DNA of 47,500 bases, from assembly GCF_016834455.1 (NCBI RefSeq), contig NZ_CP069213.1, forward strand, positions 1-47,500. Reading direction: 5' to 3'. Position numbers and translations under genes: made by a program. The number at the start of each line of letters is the position of its first letter. Position 1 is the first letter of the stretch. Under the pieces are notes generated by a model. That model did no database searches and had not been told where the DNA came from. It worked only from the letters and a program-made list of their open reading frames with translations. The stretch is from Shewanella litorisediminis (GTDB lineage Bacteria > Pseudomonadota > Gammaproteobacteria > Enterobacterales > Shewanellaceae). Positions 11,568-20,736 of this stretch are shown here, piece by piece.

Positions 11568-12231
11568 CGTACCCACCTTCTACAAAAATCACTCTGTCAC
11601 CGGGTGACAGCAGGCAAGGGGAGTTAGATTTAGGGTCAAAGAGTTCAATATGGGTTCTGCCTATGAGGTGCCAGCCGCCTGGCGCCTTGCAGGGATAAAT
11701 GCCGGTCTGGGCGCCACCTATTCCGACACTGCCGGCGGGAACCGCCTGTCTCGGCGTGGCGAGTCTGGGTGTATGTAATTCATTTGGCAGGCCACTGAGG
11801 TAAGGAAATCCCGGTAAAAACCCGATGAAGAGCACTCGGTAATCGCCTTGGGTGTGAAGACGAATGATGTCCCGGCAATTCAGCCCGTGGCGTGACGCCA
11901 GTGTCTGAAGGTCGGGCCCTTCTTCTCCACCATAAGCCACCGGAATAATATGCTCGCGCCCTTTAGGCATTTCTATGCTGGCGGTGCGTTGAAATTCGCT
12001 TTCTAACCAGCGGCACCAGACCTCGGGGTCTTGATTATCACTCAGCCTTAATGTCAGGTTATTCATCCCTGGCACGGTTTCCAACACGCCGTCCCGGTCC
12101 TGGCACTTGTGGGCCAGCTGCCAGATACGACTTTGGGTGTGCAGGCACTGCTCTGGGTCTGATACGACTGGTACGCCAAGGAATACCTGATGCTCACCCA
12201 CAATGGATATTTGGGGAGATAGAGACTGCAT
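11560..12231 (-). CDS. pxpB: 5-oxoprolinase subunit B (KipI-like)
   Basis: The 223-residue product is of the KipI/allophanate-hydrolase subunit 1-like family, PxpB. Characteristic segments are VPGMNNLTLR, YGGEEGPDLQTLA, FIGFLPGFPYLSGLP and RLATPRQAVPAGSVGIGG. The frame is open upstream to a TTG at 12291, but ATG at 12231 gives the expected length. It is the first gene of the seven-gene operon pxpB-pxpC-pxpA-DUF969-DUF979-pcp-nudix. The related Bacillus KipI name (kinase inhibitor) is the alternative annotation, but the adjacent pxpA and pcp favour the metabolic role. Confidence 0.93.
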   Translation of the reverse strand: MQSLSPQISIVGEHQVFLGVPVVSDPEQCLHTQSRIWQLAHKCQDRDGVLETVPGMNNLTLRLSDNQDPEVWCRWLESEFQRTASIEMPKGREHIIPVAYGGEEGPDLQTLASRHGLNCRDIIRLHTQGDYRVLFIGFLPGFPYLSGLPNELHTPRLATPRQAVPAGSVGIGGAQTGIYPCKAPGGWHLIGRTHIELFDPKSNSPCLLSPGDRVIFVEGGYDA

Positions 12232-12262
12232 GGGCGATATTCCGTAAACCAGACATCTTCTG

Positions 12263-12291
12263 AAGCTAAAAAAAGCCCCTTGGTGTGTCAA
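12263..12291 (-). promoter_or_regulatory. Possible promoter of the pxp operon
   Basis: On the minus strand a perfect -35 hexamer TTGACA (12291-12286) stands 17 bases before TAGCTT (12268-12263), a poor -10. It would start transcription about 40 bases before pxpB. No operator was recognised. Confidence 0.3.
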
Positions 12292-12423
12292 TAAATTGAT
12301 CTATAAATGTTGTTTTATCTGGAGTTTGTTAAGTCGGGGTTCAGCTGGACTATCGTTGGGGGCGGTTGAATATCTGTGACCAACACGGCTGGCAATTTCC
12401 GGTTGAAAGCCTGGTATTTAAAT

Positions 12424-12453
12424 TTGAACCTCTGCCATAACCCGCATGATAAA
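12424..12453 (+). promoter_or_regulatory. Possible promoter of the HDOD gene
   Basis: TTGAAC (12424-12429) and GATAAA (12448-12453) are separated by 18 bases, about 32 bases before the ATG at 12486. The gene itself has a good GGAAGGA ribosome-binding site. The hexamers are moderate matches only. Confidence 0.35.
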
Positions 12454-12485
12454 TTGGGTTTTTCATTGGAAGGAAACCGGCCTTA

Positions 12486-13541
12486 ATGCGGCTTTTCAGC
12501 AAACTTTTCAATATCCGTGACAACACTGTGGTCGAGCGCCCCCGCAGCCTCACCGGCGAAGGCCTGGCTGCCAAGGTGCAAACCAGGGTAGCGGAGAAAG
12601 TGTCCTCAAATCCAAGTGGTTCAGATACGCCCGCAGCGCCTACCGTAGACGTGGCCGCACTCTTTTACAGCCTGCTGTTTGCGACGAGTCAAAAAGACAC
12701 TGGCGGGATTGCCAATAATCTGGAGAAACGCTTGATTGGTGATGTGGAGGCCGCTCTGGCCGACCCCAAGGTCATTGCCGATAAAGTCTTCAAGCTGCCC
12801 CACGATTTGATTGAGTTGGATAAACAGCTTGCCAATCCGGAGGTTGATACCGATGAGGTGATAGCGCTTATCAAGCGCGACCCTGTCCTCAGCGCCGAGG
12901 TGATACAGCTTTGTAATGCACCTGCATTTCATCGTGGGGCGAAGGATATCACCAGCTTGCAGCAGGCGGTGGTGATTTTGGGTCGAGAACAGCTCAGGCG
13001 TTTCGTGAGTGCAGTAAAGGTGAGGGAAGTAGTTGAAATAAAGCCAATTTATTACCGTCGATTTGGCGCCGAGGTATGGCGACATTCGTTGCAGGTAGCC
13101 TATCTTGCTGCGGATTTGGCGACGGATGATGAGGATACTGCTTTCATGCTGGGGCTTATTCATGATGTGGGTAAGATAGCGATTTTTCAGATGTTGCTCG
13201 AAGCCTTTGCCAAGGCAGAGCCAGGAGAACAGCCAAGATCCTGGTTGTTTCGTCAGGTATTGACGGCTAAATCATTGATTCTTAGCGCGGTGTTGGCGCG
13301 ATCCTGGCAGCTTCCACCACTTTTTTCCCGCTCTCTCGCGGCATTGGCCAATCCTGACAATATGCCCACAGACCCACTTCCCAAAGCTATTTGGACAGCC
13401 AACTACATCAGTGAGTGTTCCATGTTATGGCAGGCTGCCAGGCTTAAGGAAACGCAGCTTGAACAATTGCTGGCTCGCATAGGTATGGACAGAAAAACCT
13501 TCGATCCCCTGCATGAAAAGCTCATTCTCTTTACCCGTTGA
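12486..13541 (+). CDS. HDOD domain-containing protein
   Basis: The 351-residue product has a variable N-terminal region (about 1-100) and an HDOD domain (about 105-305), a relative of HD-type phosphohydrolases often found in signalling proteins. His200 (WRHS) and the HD pair His226-Asp227 in GLIHDVGKI are retained, so metal binding is plausible, although many HDOD proteins have no shown catalysis. No receiver, GGDEF or EAL domain is attached. It is transcribed divergently from the pyroglutamate operon and ends in a terminator shared with glyS. The target process is unknown. Confidence 0.9.
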   Translation: MRLFSKLFNIRDNTVVERPRSLTGEGLAAKVQTRVAEKVSSNPSGSDTPAAPTVDVAALFYSLLFATSQKDTGGIANNLEKRLIGDVEAALADPKVIADKVFKLPHDLIELDKQLANPEVDTDEVIALIKRDPVLSAEVIQLCNAPAFHRGAKDITSLQQAVVILGREQLRRFVSAVKVREVVEIKPIYYRRFGAEVWRHSLQVAYLAADLATDDEDTAFMLGLIHDVGKIAIFQMLLEAFAKAEPGEQPRSWLFRQVLTAKSLILSAVLARSWQLPPLFSRSLAALANPDNMPTDPLPKAIWTANYISECSMLWQAARLKETQLEQLLARIGMDRKTFDPLHEKLILFTR

Positions 13542-13555
13542 TAAAAGTGAGCAAT

Positions 13556-13583
13556 AAAAAACGCGCCCAGAGGCGCGTTTTTT
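13556..13583. terminator. Bidirectional terminator between the HDOD gene and glyS
   Basis: The stem pairs AAAAAACGCGCC (13556-13567) with GGCGCGTTTTTT (13572-13583) around a four-base loop, with A and T tracts forming the outer arms. It can serve both converging units. Confidence 0.9.
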
Positions 13584-13612
13584 AGCTAAGACAGAGTCTT
13601 ATTGCTGCAGCC

Positions 13613-15682
13613 TTACTGCAGCAAAGATATGTCGGCGACGTGCAGGAACTGGTCGCGCAGGTTGCCAAGCAGTGCCAGGCGGTTGTTGCGAAGCGCTGCA
13701 TCGTCGGCCATTACCATGACGTCTTCGAAGAACTGATCCACGCTTTCGCGCAGGGCAGCCAGTTCGGTCAGCGCCTGCTGGTAGTTGCCTGCGGCAAACA
13801 GCGGTGCAATCAGCGGAGTCACTTCAGCAAGCTTCGCGGCCAGTGCCTTTTCAGCGGCTTCGGTCAGTAGCGCATCATTGATGCTGCTGGGCAGTTCACC
13901 TTCCACCTTGGCAAGAATGTTGGAAACACGCTTGTTGGCGGCGGCCAGCGCTGCTGCCTGCTCCAGTGTCCGGAAGTGGCTTACCGCCAGAATACGGTCA
14001 TCAAAATCCGCTGGGCGGGTTGGACGACGGGCCAGCACGGCAAGGATAACGTCGGTGCTGATGCCCTTGTCCTGATACCAGGCGCGGAAGCGGGCCATCA
14101 GGAACTCAAGCACTTCATCGGCAGCCTGGGCATTGCTGAGGTTGGCGCCGTGCAGTTCGACTGCTTTGGCAATCAAATCAACCAGATCCAGTGGCAGCTT
14201 GTTTTCAACGATGATACGCAGCACACCGATGGCGGCACGGCGCAGCGCAAACGGGTCGGCGGCGCCTTTGGGAGCCTGACCGATACCGAAGATGCCGGAC
14301 AGGGTGTCGAGCTTTTCCGCCAGCGCCACGGCGCAGGAAACACCGGCACTTGGCACGCTGTCGCCACTGAACTTGGGCTTGTATTGCTCTTCCAGTGCAA
14401 CAGCAACGGCTTCGGCTTCACCGTCGAGGCGCGCATAGTGCATGCCCATGGTGCCCTGGGTGTCGGTGAATTCCATCACCATGTTGGTCATCAGGTCGCA
14501 CTTTGACAGGAGACCTGCACGGGCGGCTTCGTCGCTGCTGGCGCCAATCTTAGCTGCGATAAAGCCGGCGAGGGCAGAGATTCGCTCGGCGCGGTCTTTC
14601 AGGGTGCCAAGCTGCTTCTGGAACACCACGGTATCCAGGCTCGCCAGACGGCTCTCAAGCGTGTGCTTCTTGTCGGTGTTGAAGAAGAATTCGGCGTCAG
14701 CCAGACGTGGACGCACTACCTTCTCGTTACCGGAGATGATTTGCGCCGGATCTTTGGACTCGATGTTGGCCACAAAGATGAAGTTTGGCAGCAGCTTGCC
14801 GTCGTTTGAGAACACCGGGAAGTACTTCTGGTCGCCCTTCATGGTATACACCAGCGCCTCGGCGGGCACGGCCAGGAACTTGTCTTCGAAGTGGGCGGTG
14901 AGTACCACTGGCCATTCAACCAGCGAGGCCACTTCTTCCAGCAGGCTTTCTTCGATGTCGGCGTTACCACCAATGACAGCTGCCGCTTTTTCGGCATCAA
15001 GCTTGATGATGGTCTTACGGGCATGGTAATCGGCGATGACCTTACCGCGCTCTTTCAGGGCAGACAGGTAGTTGTCTGCATGATCCAGGCTGAAGCTTGG
15101 CTCGCCCATAAAGCGGTGGCCACGGATGATGCGGTCAGACTGGATACCCAGCACTTCACCGGCAATCAGTTCGCTGCCAAGCAGCAGGGTAACTGTGTGC
15201 ACAGGGCGGATAAACTGAGTGCTGTTGCTGCCCCAGCGCATTGGCTTGGGGATAGGCAGCTTGTCGAGCGCGCGCTGGGTCATGGCTGGCACCAGAGCCG
15301 CAGTCGGCTCACCAGCCACATTGGCGCGGTAAACCAGCCATTCGCCTTTGTCAGAGGCCAGACGCTCGGCCTCGGCTACGGTAATGCCGTTACCACGGGC
15401 CCAGCCTTCGGCGGCCTTGGTTGGGTTACCGTCGGCATCAAAGGCGGACTGCACGGCAGGGCCGCGCTTTTCAACGACTTTGTCTTCCTGAGCGGTGGCC
15501 AGACCCTTAACGTACAGGGCCAGACGACGTGGGGCGGCATACCATTGGATGGAGTCAAATGGCAGTTCGGCCTTGGTCAGCTCTTCGCTGAAGTTGGCCT
15601 GAAAGGACTCGGCCAGGGTGCGCAGGGCCTTCGGTGGCAGCTCTTCGGTACCGATTTCGATGAGCAGGTTTTCGAATTTCAT
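13613..15682 (-). CDS. glyS: Glycine--tRNA ligase beta subunit
   Basis: GlyS is the large subunit of the heterotetrameric bacterial glycyl-tRNA synthetase, involved in tRNA recognition. The product is 689 residues, as in E. coli. The N-terminus [20 protein letters not shown] is the family signature, and the C-terminal third carries the anticodon-binding-like region. An AGAGGAAG ribosome-binding site precedes the ATG. The gene follows glyQ after 12 bases in a two-gene operon. Confidence 0.98.
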   Translation of the reverse strand: MKFENLLIEIGTEELPPKALRTLAESFQANFSEELTKAELPFDSIQWYAAPRRLALYVKGLATAQEDKVVEKRGPAVQSAFDADGNPTKAAEGWARGNGITVAEAERLASDKGEWLVYRANVAGEPTAALVPAMTQRALDKLPIPKPMRWGSNSTQFIRPVHTVTLLLGSELIAGEVLGIQSDRIIRGHRFMGEPSFSLDHADNYLSALKERGKVIADYHARKTIIKLDAEKAAAVIGGNADIEESLLEEVASLVEWPVVLTAHFEDKFLAVPAEALVYTMKGDQKYFPVFSNDGKLLPNFIFVANIESKDPAQIISGNEKVVRPRLADAEFFFNTDKKHTLESRLASLDTVVFQKQLGTLKDRAERISALAGFIAAKIGASSDEAARAGLLSKCDLMTNMVMEFTDTQGTMGMHYARLDGEAEAVAVALEEQYKPKFSGDSVPSAGVSCAVALAEKLDTLSGIFGIGQAPKGAADPFALRRAAIGVLRIIVENKLPLDLVDLIAKAVELHGANLSNAQAADEVLEFLMARFRAWYQDKGISTDVILAVLARRPTRPADFDDRILAVSHFRTLEQAAALAAANKRVSNILAKVEGELPSSINDALLTEAAEKALAAKLAEVTPLIAPLFAAGNYQQALTELAALRESVDQFFEDVMVMADDAALRNNRLALLGNLRDQFLHVADISLLQ

Positions 15683-15694
15683 TTAATCTTCCTC

Positions 15695-16600
15695 TTATTT
15701 GCACATCGGGAAGCCGAGGGCTTCGCGGGCCTTGTAGTAGGCTTCGGCAACTGCCTTGGCCATGGTGCGCACACGCAGAATGTAGCGCTGACGCTCGGTC
15801 ACAGAGATAGCGTGACGGGCATCCAGCAGGTTGAACGCGTGTGAGGCCTTCATGACTTGCTCGTAAGCGGGCAGAGGCAGAGGAGTTTCCAATGACAACA
15901 AATGCTGACAGGCTTTTTCGCATTGGTCGAACATGCCGAACAGGAAGTTCACATCGGCGTGCTCAAAGTTATAGGTAGATTGTTCTACTTCGTTTTGGTG
16001 AAACACATCGCCATAGGTGATGCGGCCCATTGGGCCATCGGTCCATACCAGATCGTAAACGCTGTCTACGCCCTGGATGTACATGGCCAGACGCTCCAGA
16101 CCATAGGTGATTTCACCGGTCACTGGGCTGCATTCGATGCCGCCCACTTGCTGGAAGTAGGTGAACTGAGTCACTTCCATGCCGTTTAGCCAGACTTCCC
16201 AACCCAGACCCCAGGCGCCCAGTGTTGGCGATTCCCAGTTGTCTTCCACGAAGCGAATATCGTGGATTTGGGTGTCGATGCCCAGGGCTTGCAGTGAGCC
16301 CAGGTAGAGTTCTTGAATGTTGTCAGGGGATGGCTTCAATACGACTTGGAATTGGTAGTAGTGTTGCAAGCGGTTTGGGTTTTCACCGTAGCGACCATCG
16401 GTTGGGCGGCGTGAAGGCTGCACATAGGCGCTGCTCATTGGCTCGGGGCCGAGGGCGCGCAGGAAGGTCTGAGGGTGGAAGGTGCCGGCACCGACTTCCA
16501 TATCCAGTGGTTGGACAATGGCACAGCCTTGCTGAGCCCAGTAATCCTGCAGGGTCAAAATAAAGCCCTGGAATGTCTTTACGTCGTATTTCGTCGTCAT
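15695..16600 (-). CDS. glyQ: Glycine--tRNA ligase alpha subunit
   Basis: GlyQ is the catalytic class II aminoacyl-tRNA synthetase subunit that activates glycine. The product is 301 residues. Recognisable segments include [36 protein letters not shown] and [19 protein letters not shown]. It is the first gene of the glyQS operon and is divergent from tag across about 110 bases that contain a consensus -10 element. Confidence 0.98.
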   Translation of the reverse strand: MTTKYDVKTFQGFILTLQDYWAQQGCAIVQPLDMEVGAGTFHPQTFLRALGPEPMSSAYVQPSRRPTDGRYGENPNRLQHYYQFQVVLKPSPDNIQELYLGSLQALGIDTQIHDIRFVEDNWESPTLGAWGLGWEVWLNGMEVTQFTYFQQVGGIECSPVTGEITYGLERLAMYIQGVDSVYDLVWTDGPMGRITYGDVFHQNEVEQSTYNFEHADVNFLFGMFDQCEKACQHLLSLETPLPLPAYEQVMKASHAFNLLDARHAISVTERQRYILRVRTMAKAVAEAYYKAREALGFPMCK

Positions 16601-16637
16601 GTCTACTGCTGTCAGCTGAAAATAGAAAATGGGTTCG

Positions 16638-16643
16638 ATTATA
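16638..16643 (-). promoter_or_regulatory. -10 element of the glyQS promoter
   Basis: On the minus strand TATAAT is a perfect -10 hexamer, placed about 38 bases before the glyQ ATG. The -35 region is weak (TACATA at a 17-base spacing). Transcription would begin near 16631. Confidence 0.5.
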
Positions 16644-16645
16644 CC

Positions 16646-16675
16646 TTGTAGATCTGTGCTTATGTAGGCTATTTT
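16646..16675 (+). promoter_or_regulatory. Possible promoter of tag
   Basis: TTGTAG (16646-16651) and TATTTT (16670-16675) are spaced by 18 bases and lie 35 bases before the tag ATG. The element is back to back with the glyQ -10, giving a compact divergent promoter. Confidence 0.35.
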
Positions 16676-16710
16676 TTAGCGAATTTTGGGCTAAAACACA
16701 GGGAAAGACG

Positions 16711-17286
16711 ATGGCAGACAGCAAGGTTAGGTGCGCTTGGGTAGGGAACGATAGCCTGTATCAGCAGTACCACGACGAGGTTTGGGGCAGGCCGGTATAC
16801 GATGCCAAAGAGCTCTTCGCCAAGTTGTGTCTGGACGGGCAACAGGCTGGTCTCTCCTGGATCACTATCTTAAAGAAGCAGGCAAATTATGAAGCGGCCT
16901 TTGCCAACTTTGAGCCTGCTATCATAGCTGACTTCGACGAAGTCAAAGTTGAAGAGCTGCTGCAAGATCCTGGAATTGTACGTAACCGTGCCAAGGTCAA
17001 CTCCATTATCCGTAATGCGCGGGCGTATCTCAGCTTCGTCGAAGCGGGAAATGACTTTTCTGATTTTTTGTGGGGTTTTGTCGGCAACAAGCCAATAGTG
17101 AACCACTTCGGCTCTATCGCCGAAGTGCCGGCACAGACCCCTGAGTCAGAGGCCATGTCGAAGGCACTTAAAAAGCTTGGCTTTAACTTTGTTGGCCCCA
17201 CGATTTGCTACGCCTTTATGCAGGCCGTTGGTATGGTGAATGACCACACGGTTGATTGCCACTGTTATCATAAGCATGACCTGTGA
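16711..17286 (+). CDS. tag: DNA-3-methyladenine glycosylase I
   Basis: Tag excises 3-methyladenine from alkylated DNA as the first step of base-excision repair. The product is 191 residues when started at ATG 16711 (MADSKVRCAWVG). The open frame reaches back to 16573, but that extension overlaps glyQ and does not match the family. Likely zinc ligands Cys8, His21, His179 and Cys183 are all present, with spacing equivalent to the E. coli enzyme. It stands alone, divergent from glyQS, and ends at a strong terminator whose stem is also a parS sequence. Confidence 0.95.
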   Translation: MADSKVRCAWVGNDSLYQQYHDEVWGRPVYDAKELFAKLCLDGQQAGLSWITILKKQANYEAAFANFEPAIIADFDEVKVEELLQDPGIVRNRAKVNSIIRNARAYLSFVEAGNDFSDFLWGFVGNKPIVNHFGSIAEVPAQTPESEAMSKALKKLGFNFVGPTICYAFMQAVGMVNDHTVDCHCYHKHDL

Positions 17287-17321
17287 TGGCTGTTTTTAAC
17301 TATTAACAAGCTTGGGTGATA

Positions 17322-17351
17322 AAAAAGGTGTTCCACGTGGAACACCTTTTT
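17322..17351. terminator. Palindromic bidirectional terminator between tag and the amidohydrolase gene
   Basis: A perfect 30-base palindrome with arms AAAAAGGTGTTCCAC and GTGGAACACCTTTTT lies between the convergent tag and amidohydrolase genes. A and T tracts on both sides make it a good terminator in both directions. Its centre is an exact parS sequence, so the same DNA may serve chromosome partition and termination. Confidence 0.85.
17329..17344. other. parS: parS site 2 (perfect match, inside a terminator)
   Basis: TGTTCCACGTGGAACA matches the parS consensus at all 16 bases and is fully palindromic. It sits in the intergenic space between tag and the amidohydrolase gene. Confidence 0.85.
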
Positions 17352-17401
17352 GTTTATCCTTACCCCTCTCTTTCAGAAGAGGGACATGAATGGCACCAGG
17401 T

Positions 17402-20400
17402 TTAGATTTCCTCAAAGAAGAAAGGCTGACGCTGGCGCTTGTCACCATTAAGCTGATTCATGGACTCTGCATCATAGAGTTTTCCATTAACCATGGTATG
17501 AGTCACCTTGTCGGTTACGCGGATGTCTGCCAGCGGATCACCATCAATAACAATAAGGTCGGCCAATTTGCCTGCTTTGATGGAGCCGAGCTGATGGTCC
17601 ATGGCAAAGGTTTTGGCAGGGTTAATGGTCGCGGTCTTCAGCACTTCCATATTGCTCATTCCACCCTGGGCAAACATCCACATCTCCCAGTGAGCGGCCA
17701 GGCCTTCACGTTGACCATGGGCACCTATGTTTGAGGCCACACCGACGTTGTTGAGCTCGTTGGCGACCCGAACCACGTTGAAGTGGTTGTAATGGCCTTC
17801 AGGTGCAGTGGGGCGACGCATGGAGCGAGCCTTGAGCAGGTCGCCCGGTACAAACTTGGACAAACGTGGATGAGCCCAAACATCTGTCTTGTCGTACCAA
17901 TAATTTTCGCCTGAGATACCGCCATAGGCCACTACCAGTGTTGGTGTGTAGGCAACCTTGGTTTGGCTCCAGAACTGCTTGATGTCGTTGTAGATAGCTC
18001 CAGCTGGCAGCGAGTGCTCGATGGTGGTGTGGCCATCGGCAATCATGCTCAGGTTATGTTGCAGCAGGCTGCCACCTTCTGGCACGACCATCATTTCCAG
18101 TTCACGTGCGGCGGCTATTACCTGTTGACGCTGATTACGACGCGGCTGGTTGTAGCTCTTCACGCTGAAGGCTCCCACTTTTTTCAGGCGTTCCAAATGG
18201 AATTTGGCATCGTCCACCGAGTCGATGTGACTGGTATAGCCGGGTAGGTTCGCGCCATACAGAATGGTGCCGGTTGAGAAGATGCGAGGACCCACAATCT
18301 TACCGGCCTTTTGCTGTTCAGACGCGGCAAAGATTTCGGTAGTGTCGTTGGACGGATCATGGATGCTGGTCACACCCAGTGACAGGCCTGCATACAGGTT
18401 CCAGTTTTGCTGAGGGATGATTTCATCTTCGCCCTGGGCGCCGTGTGCGTGGGCATCGAACAGACCGGGCATAATCGTCTTGCCACTAATATCGATAACC
18501 TCAGCCGAAGCGGGGATGGTTATCGCATCTTTGCTACCTACAGCTGAAATTTTGTTATCCGTGACTATCACCACGCCATTGTCGATTACCTGATCGTTTT
18601 CCATGGTAATCACCTTGCCACCGACAAAGGCAATGGTTCCACGTGGAACATCGGCCTGCTTCTCAAAGCCGATTTGGGTAATCTTGGGTTCAACTTTGGC
18701 GTCTTTGTTTTCGGCCTTGGCATAGCTGGTATCCACCGGCATTTGGTACAGCTCAGGGCCAAGAGTCCAATAGAGCTGGTCGCTCTTACTGTTCCAGCTC
18801 AGACTTTCACCTGCACGCACACTAAGTTGAGTCACTGGCAGGTTGCTGGCCTTAGGGCCGATCTCGATGGTCTCACCATGCTTGGCGAAGGGGGTAACAA
18901 ACACCTTGAAGCGCTCGGCAAATGCCAGCTGCTCTCCGTCCGGTGAAATACGGAACTCAGTAGCATGTTTGCTGGTGTAATGGGTGCGCTTCTCAAAGCC
19001 ATCCAGATTGATGGAAGAGAACTGCGGGGTCTCACCACTCTCCATAAAGTACACCCGGCCACTATCTGCTCCAAACTGAGGTTGGAAACCAAGGGCGCTG
19101 ATACGGGTGTTCTCCTTGGTTTTGAGGCTGGCTTTATAAATACCAGGGTCCTTTGACCAAGTCGTCGGGGTGATGTAACCACCACTGGCTTTACGGTAAA
19201 CCAGCAGCTCACCGTTGGGCGAAAATACCGGCTCAACATACTTGCCTGGCACCTGAGTGACCTTGGTGGTCTTACGATTACCGAGGTTAATCACTTGCAC
19301 TGTGCCCTGGTCTTTATCAGTCCAGGTGGTAAATGCCAGTTGTTTGCCATCCCTTGACCAGGTGGGATACAGCTCAGAAATGCCGTCGTCCAGTTTGGTT
19401 AAGCGGCTGACTTTGCCTTCGGGTAAGGATTTGAGCCAGAGTTTGCCCAATGCTTCATAAACAGCATGCTTGCCATCGGGCGATACCTGCGCCATACGCA
19501 GCATTTTTACATCGAAGCTGTTATGGTCGAGATTTTGGGTATAGCGGACTGAAGGCTGAACATCCATCTGAGTCTTCACATGGAAGGGGACTTCTGTCAC
19601 TTCTTTGCTGGATACATTCAAACGTTGGATCTTGCCCTTGGCCCAAAACAGAATGTCATTGCTGTTTTTGTCCCAGGCCATTGTGGGGTAAACACCGTGG
19701 ATGGCCCAGGTTTCCTGCATGTCACGGTCGAGTTCGCCGTACAGCTTTTCTTTTGCGCCTGATGCCAGGTCCAATGAATAAAGAGTGGACTGGAATCCAT
19801 CACGCTTGATGAAGGCGAGTTTTTTACCGTCCGGGCTGGGCGTAGGGCGAATCGCACCACCTGTTCCTTCAATCAATACTTCAATCTCACCGGTTTGGGT
19901 GTCGTAGCGTTTGATTTTGTAGATGCCGGCTACTGAGTCTTTTGAGTAGTGGAAGGTTTTACCCGGAGTCGCATCCTGGCTGAAATAGATATAACGGCCA
20001 TCGGGTGAATAGGCGGGTTCGCCCAGGTCTTTCTGATCGTTGGGGCGCTCAGTGAGCTGAACACCCTCACCACCACTGATGTGATACAGCCAGACTTCAC
20101 CGGCGCCAAGGCTGCGACTGGCGGTAAAGTGTTTGCGGCCCACCAGGTATTGGGAGTCAGGACTCCAGGCGGGGCTGTTAATCAGACGAAAGGTTTCTTT
20201 GGTGACTGCTCGGGCATTTTTACCATCGGCATCCATTACCCAGAGGTTGTCACCCCCATCCTGATCTGAGGTAAAAGCAATATATTTGCCATCAGGGCTG
20301 TAAACCGGCTGCATCTGCCAGGCAATGCCACTGGCAAGTACTTCAGCCTCGCCACCTTTGGCGGGGATGCGATAGATGTCGCCCAGCAGGTCAAACACTA

Positions 20401-20590
20401 TGTATTTGCCATCGGGGCTCAGGCTGAGGTTCATCCAGGTGCCTTCGGTGACATCGATATTGGCTTTTTCCAGGGGGGCATTTGTTGGGGCATTGACTTG
20501 CCAGGTTTCGGCTTCGCCGCTGGCAAAGGCCGCAGGAGCAAAGGCCAATGCCACCGCAATCATGGTTGGGTGGAGACGGGTCTTGAACAT
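17402..20590 (-). CDS. Secreted beta-propeller/amidohydrolase fusion protein
   Basis: This 1062-residue protein has a signal peptide (about 1-23, ending AFA-SG), so it is exported. The N-terminal two-thirds contain repeated SPDGKYI-type motifs of TolB/WD40-like propeller blades, as in prolyl oligopeptidase-type proteins. The C-terminal third is a metal-dependent amidohydrolase domain with His714 and His716 (FDAHAHG), His859 (TTIEHS) and His958 (IGAHGQ). The usual late metal-binding Asp is not obvious. The substrate is unknown; peptide or D-amino-acid derivatives are possible. An AGGAAA ribosome-binding site precedes the ATG. A parS-like site is embedded at 18635-18650. Confidence 0.9.
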   Translation of the reverse strand: MFKTRLHPTMIAVALAFAPAAFASGEAETWQVNAPTNAPLEKANIDVTEGTWMNLSLSPDGKYIVFDLLGDIYRIPAKGGEAEVLASGIAWQMQPVYSPDGKYIAFTSDQDGGDNLWVMDADGKNARAVTKETFRLINSPAWSPDSQYLVGRKHFTASRSLGAGEVWLYHISGGEGVQLTERPNDQKDLGEPAYSPDGRYIYFSQDATPGKTFHYSKDSVAGIYKIKRYDTQTGEIEVLIEGTGGAIRPTPSPDGKKLAFIKRDGFQSTLYSLDLASGAKEKLYGELDRDMQETWAIHGVYPTMAWDKNSNDILFWAKGKIQRLNVSSKEVTEVPFHVKTQMDVQPSVRYTQNLDHNSFDVKMLRMAQVSPDGKHAVYEALGKLWLKSLPEGKVSRLTKLDDGISELYPTWSRDGKQLAFTTWTDKDQGTVQVINLGNRKTTKVTQVPGKYVEPVFSPNGELLVYRKASGGYITPTTWSKDPGIYKASLKTKENTRISALGFQPQFGADSGRVYFMESGETPQFSSINLDGFEKRTHYTSKHATEFRISPDGEQLAFAERFKVFVTPFAKHGETIEIGPKASNLPVTQLSVRAGESLSWNSKSDQLYWTLGPELYQMPVDTSYAKAENKDAKVEPKITQIGFEKQADVPRGTIAFVGGKVITMENDQVIDNGVVIVTDNKISAVGSKDAITIPASAEVIDISGKTIMPGLFDAHAHGAQGEDEIIPQQNWNLYAGLSLGVTSIHDPSNDTTEIFAASEQQKAGKIVGPRIFSTGTILYGANLPGYTSHIDSVDDAKFHLERLKKVGAFSVKSYNQPRRNQRQQVIAAARELEMMVVPEGGSLLQHNLSMIADGHTTIEHSLPAGAIYNDIKQFWSQTKVAYTPTLVVAYGGISGENYWYDKTDVWAHPRLSKFVPGDLLKARSMRRPTAPEGHYNHFNVVRVANELNNVGVASNIGAHGQREGLAAHWEMWMFAQGGMSNMEVLKTATINPAKTFAMDHQLGSIKAGKLADLIVIDGDPLADIRVTDKVTHTMVNGKLYDAESMNQLNGDKRQRQPFFFEEI
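18635..18650. other. parS: parS-like site 3 (within the amidohydrolase gene)
   Basis: GGTTCCACGTGGAACA matches the parS consensus at 15 of 16 bases, with only the first base different. It lies inside the coding sequence of the amidohydrolase gene, 1.3 kb from the perfect site at 17329. Confidence 0.7.
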
Positions 20591-20605
20591 CTGGGTTTCC
20601 TAATC

Positions 20606-20635
20606 GTTATAGTTATTGAGATAAGGGCTGAACAA
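20606..20635 (-). promoter_or_regulatory. Possible promoter of the amidohydrolase gene
   Basis: On the minus strand TTGTTC (20635-20630) and TATAAC (20611-20606) are 18 bases apart, just before the ATG at 20590. An eight-base inverted repeat, TGAGATAA at 20617-20624 and TTATCTCA at 20669-20676, flanks the region and could be a pair of operator halves; this is weak. Confidence 0.35.
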
Positions 20636-20736
20636 TGCACAGGCTAGTCCTTAGCGCACAGTTGGTTGTTATCTCATAAATCCCTGATCAGGAAAACCTC
20701 ATTTCTGTTTCAAATAATAATCTTCAAGCTAGGCTG

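Noticed and set aside
14891..15844. Open frame of 317 codons antisense to the glyS/glyQ junction
   Set aside because: It crosses two certain genes on the other strand and shows no domain; a shadow of their codon use.
17364..17383. CCCTCT/AGAGGG hairpin just before the amidohydrolase stop
   Set aside because: It is short, with an eight-base loop and no T tract; the palindromic terminator next to it explains termination better.
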